DNA of 10,402 bases from JBBRUG01 sp038247995 (GTDB lineage: Bacteria; Chloroflexota; Chloroflexia; Chloroflexales; Chloroflexaceae), in the NCBI GenBank assembly GCA_038247995.1, contig JBBRUG010000208.1, positions 1 through 10,402 on the forward strand, in the 5' to 3' direction. Numbering within the stretch: the stretch's first letter is position 1; every line of letters begins with the position of its first letter. The notes under the pieces are model-generated. The model worked only from the letters and a program-made list of their open reading frames with translations. It was not told the DNA's origin and searched no databases. The position numbers and the translations under genes are program-made. Shown here piece by piece: positions 6,941-10,402 of this stretch.

Positions 6941-7133
6941 CTGTATCAGTAGCCAAGATCGCACGGTGGATGCATCAGCCGTCTCCAGTTGCCCTCCTCG
7001 ACATTCCGCTAGACACGTTATACACTGCATACTACCGGTAATTGAACGCAGAATGCCGCATGTACGATCTCCCGCCTACACGCTTGAATCCTGCCTCCTG
7101 AATCCTGCCTCCTGGAAGAAAAGGAGCCACATA
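6941..7133 (+). other. Spacer and leader upstream of the DUF190-CBS gene
   Basis: No coding region is supported here. A weak promoter candidate is TCGACA (6998-7003) with TATACA (7019-7024), spacing 15, which is suboptimal. A 14-bp direct repeat lies at 7086-7113, and AAGGAG (7121-7126) is the ribosome binding site for the ATG at 7134. Confidence 0.4.
7086..7113. repeat. Two tandem 14-bp units (four heptads) before an RBS
   Basis: GAATCCTGCCTCCT is repeated exactly at 7086-7099 and 7100-7113; each unit splits into heptads GAATCCT and GCCTCCT. The array ends 7 nt before AAGGAG, and its last CTCCT (7109-7113) is complementary to AGGAG (7122-7126). Confidence 0.85.
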
Positions 7134-8411
7134 ATGCAATCCAGTCTCACCCAACAAATCTGGATCTACGTTGACGAGGGCGACAGTCAGCGCGGGCGTT
7201 CGGTTGTGCGGCAAGTGCTGGAGACGCTGCGCTCGGCCGGGTGTCCCGGCGCGACGGTGTTGCGCGGAGTTGGCGGGTTCGGCGTCCACGGTGTGCTCTA
7301 CAGCGATCTACTGGTCGATGTACCTAGTCGGCTCCCCCTGGTGATCACCTGCGTCGACCGCAGTGATCGGATCGAGCGGGTACTGCCGGCGCTCTGCGCA
7401 CTGGTCACCGAGGGGCTGATTGTGCGTACGCCGGTGGAAGTAATCCAGTCCAGCCGCCGCGAGGGCGGGCCGTTCCCGCGTAACGTTACCGTCGCCGATG
7501 TTATGAGCCGCGACGTCGTCCAGGTAAAACCGGCCACATCGGTCACTGCGATCTTCAATCTGCTGATCGATCGCACCGTGCGCGCCCTGCCGGTCGTGAA
7601 TGATCAGGGCGCAATCGTGGGGATTATTACCGACGGCGACCTATTGCGTCGCGGCGCAACCAGCCTACCCCTTCGGCTGCAACAACTGCTCCCCCACGAC
7701 GCGCACAAGGCCGAAGTAGCGCTCCTCGCCACCAAACCGCAACACGCTGCCGAATTGATGACGCCCAATCCGGTGATCCTGTCTGCCGGTACTCCGATCG
7801 CACAAGCCGCCGCGATGATGGTCGATCAGAATTTGAAGCGGATGCCCGTTGTCGATGTTGCCGGTCAGCTTGTTGGGATGGTTAGCCGTTCCGACCTGCT
7901 GAATACGGTTGTTGAAGGCTTACATCAGCGCCCTGAACAACCCCTCCGCCTACCTGAAGGCGCGCCCGCCACAATTAGCGCCCTGATGATTACCGGCGTG
8001 CCGACGGTGCAACGCGAAACACCGCTCGTCGCCACCCTGGACAGGCGGCTGGAGAACGAAAAGCGGCGCGTCGTTGTGGTTGATGCTGATCAGCATGTTG
8101 TCGGCATCATCACCGACGGCGATGTGTTGCGCCGGGCGGCCCGGCGCGTCCAGGGTAATGCCCTCCACCGCATCGCAGCCTGGTTCAGCGGCGGCGAACG
8201 CCCCAGCGAACTAGAAATGCAAGCGAAGGGGCGCACCGCCGCCGATGTGATGACCAGCCCGGTGATTACCGTCACCTCCGACACACCACCAACCGAGGCG
8301 ATCCGGCTAATGATGGAGCACTCCGTCAAACGCCTGCCAGTTGTTGATGCCGACGGGCGCTTGATCGGCTTGATTGGCCGGGCAGCCTTGCTGGGTACCC
8401 TGCGCGATTGA
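7134..8411 (+). CDS. DUF190 (PII-like) domain fused to four CBS domains
   Basis: This is a soluble protein of 425 aa that is likely a nucleotide sensor. Residues about 7-105 match DUF190: IWIYVDEGDSQRGRSVV, the glycine-rich ATVLRGVGGFGVHGVL and VPLVITCVD-like core (here LPLVITCVDRSDRI). Four CBS motifs follow, beginning near 119 (VADVMSRDVVQV), 205 (AAELMTPNPVIL), 281 (ISALMITGVPTV) and 369 (AADVMTSPVITV). Each ends in a (L/V)(I/V)G(I/M/L)(I/V) strand, three of them followed by D-(L/V)-L, and together they should form two Bateman modules. No enzyme, channel or DNA-binding domain is present, so it presumably acts on a partner. AAGGAG at 7121-7126, 7 nt before the ATG, fixes the start; an upstream GTG in frame (6909) lies in the terminator and is rejected. 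DUF190 genes often sit next to the fluoride exporter CrcB; none is seen here. Confidence 0.9.
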   Translation: MQSSLTQQIWIYVDEGDSQRGRSVVRQVLETLRSAGCPGATVLRGVGGFGVHGVLYSDLLVDVPSRLPLVITCVDRSDRIERVLPALCALVTEGLIVRTPVEVIQSSRREGGPFPRNVTVADVMSRDVVQVKPATSVTAIFNLLIDRTVRALPVVNDQGAIVGIITDGDLLRRGATSLPLRLQQLLPHDAHKAEVALLATKPQHAAELMTPNPVILSAGTPIAQAAAMMVDQNLKRMPVVDVAGQLVGMVSRSDLLNTVVEGLHQRPEQPLRLPEGAPATISALMITGVPTVQRETPLVATLDRRLENEKRRVVVVDADQHVVGIITDGDVLRRAARRVQGNALHRIAAWFSGGERPSELEMQAKGRTAADVMTSPVITVTSDTPPTEAIRLMMEHSVKRLPVVDADGRLIGLIGRAALLGTLRD

Positions 8412-8424
8412 GCCCTCTCGAACT

Positions 8425-8853
8425 CTAGAGCACTGCGCACCATGATTGAGCCACTGCGGCCACTGAACCGGGTGGCGCGCTGCGCTCGCGCCATGGGACG
8501 CAGGCGCAATCGATCTGCGCAATGCTGTAGTACGACAGCTTTTCAGGGCGATACCCACGCAGGCTGCCCAGTGCAACCAGGCCGGCCATGAGCCAGCGCT
8601 GAAGTTGTGGTGGCATGCCGGCCAACGCCATCCCAATGTCGAAGCGATGCAAGATCTGGGCGGTCTGGAGCAGGTTAGCTCCGGCTGCACCCCGCTGATT
8701 GGCTGCGTGGAGCACACCGGCAAAGAGCTGTTCGCTCTCCAACGCCGGGCGTAATTCAACCAGGAAACGTACCCTAGCGCCGTGGCGGTTATCGAAGGTG
8801 TGGCGTGCTCCCGGCGGAACGACCAGCGTCTCACCGGCCTGAAGCGTCCTGGC
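8425..8853 (-). pseudogene. Cupin-domain protein, N-terminally truncated
   Basis: Read on the minus strand, the frame gives TLQAGETLVVPPGARHTFDN, RVRFLVELRPALESEQLFAGVL and PPQLQRWLMAGLVALG, the second half of a cupin_2 barrel and the C-terminal helices of a known cupin family. The first half of the barrel, which should carry the HxH metal motif, is missing. Upstream the frame meets a stop at 8863-8865 inside a palindromic element, with no ATG or GTG start and no ribosome binding site. No N-terminal half is found on the far side of the element. The last 30 residues or so after GYRPEKL look unlike the family and cross a small GC palindrome (8473-8493). The frame is otherwise free of stops, so the loss may be recent. 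A TTG at 8742 could start a 105-aa fragment, but function is doubtful. Confidence 0.75.
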
Positions 8854-8857
8854 ACTA

Positions 8858-8990
8858 GTACGCTAAAGCGTAAGTCCGCCTACGGCGGACACCACACTGT
8901 GGCGGGCGCAAACCCTAGTCCAACCCCTGGCGAACTTCCGCCGAGTTGGCCTAGGGTGTCTGCCGCAGGCGGAAGCAAAGCGCAATAACG
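8858..8990. mobile_element. MITE-like palindromic element next to the cupin remnant
   Basis: The arms at 8875-8893 and 8955-8973 match in inverted orientation at 17 of 19 positions. An inner pair, 8913-8924 and 8945-8956, matches at 11 of 12. The outer ends (ACGCTAAAGCGT on the left, GCAAAGCGCAATAACG on the right) are loosely similar. A small extra hairpin, CCAC-ACT-GTGG (8892-8902), sits in the left arm. The whole could fold as a branched hairpin. It has no coding capacity and I could not define a target duplication, so MITE status is inferred. Confidence 0.55.
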
Positions 8991-8991
8991 C

Positions 8992-9047
8992 TCGTCTCTT
9001 CGTCTTTGGATTTTGGTCTTTCGTCCTGGTTCCCTGACCCCTACTCC
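8992..9047. repeat. Degenerate pyrimidine-rich heptamer array
   Basis: Eight successive heptads related to TTCGTCT (TCGTCTC, TTCGTCT, TTGGATT, TTGGTCT, TTCGTCC, TGGTTCC, CTGACCC, CTACTCC) fill the spacer and end just before the isomerase ribosome binding site. Later copies are strongly diverged. Confidence 0.6.
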
Positions 9048-9060
9048 TCGGAGCAACTTG

Positions 9061-9846
9061 ATGCCAACTTTTAGCGCCAATCTCTCACTGCTCTACGCCG
9101 ATGTACCACTGCTCGCCCGCTGCGATCGGGCTGCCGTCGATGGCTTTCGATATGTTGAAATTCAATTCCCCTACAGCGAAACGCCTGCCGATCTGGCTGA
9201 TGCGTTGCAGCGCAACGGATTACAACTCGTTCTGTTCAACTTGCCTGCCGGCAACTGGGCCGCCGGCGAACGCGGCATTGCCGCCCATCCCGATCGGGTC
9301 GCGGAGTTTCGCGCGGGTGTTGTTACAGCCGTCGAACTCGCCCGCCAACTCGGCACGCCGCAACTCAACTGGATCGTAGGCAATCGCCACGCGAGCTATA
9401 GCCTGGAGGAGCAGCAAACGACGCTGATCGCCAACCTACGCTATGCCGCTGCCGCCTTCGCCGACGCGAGCCTGACGCTGCTCGTTGAGCCGCTGAACCG
9501 CTACGACCTGCCTGACTTCCTGCTCACCAGTTCACACGCAGCTTTCACCCTGATCGAAGAAGTAGGCGCGCCAAATGTGAAACTGCAGTACGACGTGTAC
9601 CACATGCAGCGCGGCGAAGGCGAACTGGCCAACACGATTGCCGCCAATCTGGAGCGGATCGGCCACATTCAGATCGCGGACACACCAGGCCGCCACGAAC
9701 CGGGCAGCGGCGAGATTAACTATCGCTTCCTGCTGCCTTATCTCGACCAGATCGGCTATCAGGGTTACGTTGGCCTGGAATACATCCCCGCCAACGACAC
9801 CACCGCCGGGCTAGCATGGATCGCCGCACATGGGCAGAAGCTTTGA
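9061..9846 (+). CDS. hyi: Hydroxypyruvate isomerase-like sugar isomerase (TIM barrel)
   Basis: The protein belongs to the xylose-isomerase-like TIM-barrel superfamily and best resembles Hyi, which converts hydroxypyruvate to tartronate semialdehyde in glyoxylate metabolism; the close relative OtnI (2-oxo-tetronate isomerase) cannot be excluded. The start FSANLSLLYADVPLLAR and VEIQFPY are typical. Likely metal and catalytic residues are in LVEPLNRYD (Glu143), YDVYHMQ (Asp178), HIQIADTPGRHEPGSGEINY (His202, Gln204 and the RHE loop) and LEYI (Glu240). Length is 261 aa, as usual for the family. GGAG at 9050-9053, 7 nt upstream, supports the ATG at 9061; a longer frame from 9013 would begin inside the heptamer array. 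No glyoxylate carboligase or tartronate semialdehyde reductase gene is in the window. Confidence 0.85.
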   Translation: MPTFSANLSLLYADVPLLARCDRAAVDGFRYVEIQFPYSETPADLADALQRNGLQLVLFNLPAGNWAAGERGIAAHPDRVAEFRAGVVTAVELARQLGTPQLNWIVGNRHASYSLEEQQTTLIANLRYAAAAFADASLTLLVEPLNRYDLPDFLLTSSHAAFTLIEEVGAPNVKLQYDVYHMQRGEGELANTIAANLERIGHIQIADTPGRHEPGSGEINYRFLLPYLDQIGYQGYVGLEYIPANDTTAGLAWIAAHGQKL

Positions 9847-9896
9847 GGATGCTCAGCCTGCCCGCCGCCCTGTTCTCCGCTCGGTCGAGCTTGTTA

Positions 9897-9902
9897 TATA
9901 AT
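9897..9902 (+). promoter_or_regulatory. -10 element for the YCII-like gene
   Basis: A perfect TATAAT stands in the 84-bp spacer after the isomerase gene. The -35 region (TTCTCC at 9873-9878, spacing 18) is weak. It suggests the small gene has its own promoter, with a leader of about 20 nt containing AGAGGAG. Confidence 0.5.
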
Positions 9903-9930
9903 TACTCCATATCTAGAGGAGAAACTTCGC

Positions 9931-10236
9931 ATGCACTACCTGTTATTCTACGACCTCGCCCCCGACTACCTGGAGCGCCGTCCGGCCTTTCGTGACGAAC
10001 ACCTCGCCCTGGCCTGGGGCGCACAACAACGCGGCGAACTGATCCTCGGCGGCGCCCTCGCCGACCCAGCCGACACCGCCGTGTTACTCTTCCAGGGCGA
10101 ATCGCCTGCCGCCGTTGAGCAGTTTGTCGCCGCCGATCCCTACGTAAGCCACGGCCTCGTGCTCAACTGGCGCATTCGCCTCTGGACGACGGTCGTGGGC
10201 GATCTGGCGAGCACCCCGCTGCGGCTTGAACAGTAA
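9931..10236 (+). CDS. YCII-related domain protein
   Basis: This is a small cytoplasmic protein of 101 aa, the usual length of a single YCII domain (ferredoxin-like fold, related to muconolactone isomerase). MHYLLFYDLAPDYLERR is the first strand; FRDEHLALAWGAQQRGELILGGALADP has the conserved His24 and the glycine-rich turn before the Asp; FVAADPYVSHGLVLNWRIRLW is the conserved DP-Y/F region and last strand. Family members are often of unknown reaction; the His and Asp are proposed active-site residues in the family. AGAGGAG (9915-9921) lies 9 nt before the ATG. It follows the isomerase gene in the same direction but seems to have its own promoter, so a functional link is not shown. Confidence 0.88.
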   Translation: MHYLLFYDLAPDYLERRPAFRDEHLALAWGAQQRGELILGGALADPADTAVLLFQGESPAAVEQFVAADPYVSHGLVLNWRIRLWTTVVGDLASTPLRLEQ

Positions 10237-10240
10237 CGAG

Positions 10241-10402
10241 CCACGGAACCACGGAACCACGGAACCACGGAACCACGGAACCACGGAACCACGGAACCAC
10301 GGAGCCACGGAACCACGGAACCGCTGAACCACGGAACCACGGAACCACGGAACCACGGAACCACGGAACCACGGAACCACGGAACCACGGAACCACGGAA
10401 CC
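10241..10402. repeat. CCACGGAA octamer array, truncated by window edge
   Basis: About 20 tandem copies of CCACGGAA begin 4 bp after the YCII-like stop codon and run past the window end. The variants seen are GGAGCCAC at 10301-10308 and one diverged unit, CCGCTGAA, at 10321-10328; the rest are identical. Because 8 is not a multiple of three, every minus-strand frame reads the same open 8-residue repeat VPWFRGSV; these frames are not genes. Confidence 0.95.

Noticed and set aside
6909..7133. 75-codon N-terminal extension of the DUF190-CBS protein
   Set aside because: The GTG lies in the terminator stem, the extension crosses a tandem repeat, and a strong AAGGAG precedes the ATG at 7134 where DUF190 homology begins.
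8307..8855. 182-codon minus frame overlapping the end of the DUF190-CBS gene
   Set aside because: It is a different frame from the cupin-like one, is rich in Arg/Ser/Ala without motifs, and overlaps a secure gene.
9013..9060. 16-codon upstream extension of the isomerase
   Set aside because: It lies within the heptamer array; GGAG at 9050-9053 and family alignment favour 9061.
10084..10396. Three minus frames with VPWFRGSV repeats
   Set aside because: They are an artefact of an 8-bp tandem repeat being open in every minus frame; there is no start signal.
10241..10402. CRISPR array
   Set aside because: Units are 8 bp with no unique spacers.

Overview
The window is a GC-rich stretch of bacterial chromosome. 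It holds ordinary metabolic and regulatory genes separated by spacers full of short tandem repeats and hairpins. Gene content (a large-subunit glutamate synthase, a GT4 glycosyltransferase, an SLC13/RCK permease, a DUF190-CBS protein, a hydroxypyruvate-isomerase-like protein, a YCII-like protein) and the repeat style suggest a filamentous member of Chloroflexota, class Chloroflexia. This is an inference from general resemblance; there is no rRNA or other marker in the window.

Layout. From 1 to 2264, on the minus strand, lies the first half of glutamate synthase (gltB); it runs off the left edge. Its promoter (-35 at 2621-2626, -10 at 2598-2603) implies a leader of about 325 nt with several hairpins and two competing pairings, a candidate for control by RNA structure. 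From 2775 to 4214 (+) is a glycosyltransferase whose -10 box sits directly before the ATG, so its message may be leaderless. From 4299 to 6134 (+) is an SLC13-type permease with two RCK_C domains in its central loop. A likely terminator, a perfect 16-bp-arm hairpin and a possible activator site precede a GNAT acetyltransferase (6306-6857, +). After a clear hairpin terminator comes a fusion of a DUF190 (PII-like) domain with four CBS domains (7134-8411, +). Convergent with it is the C-terminal part of a cupin gene (8425-8853, -), cut off beside a palindromic, MITE-like element (8858-8990). A hydroxypyruvate-isomerase-like gene (9061-9846, +) and a small YCII-like gene (9931-10236, +) follow. 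An octamer array (10241-10402) runs off the right edge.

No single operon or new defence or biosynthetic system is visible; the genes look independently transcribed. The most unusual signal is the recurrence of tandem repeats of 7-8 bp, mostly with a GGA core on one strand: in the coding sequence of gltB (a 63-bp inverted array of nine heptads, in frame, in an interdomain linker), in the tail of the glycosyltransferase, just upstream of the ribosome binding sites of the DUF190-CBS and isomerase genes, and after the YCII-like gene. The next most interesting signals are the gltB leader, the cupin remnant with its palindromic element, and the DUF190-CBS fusion.
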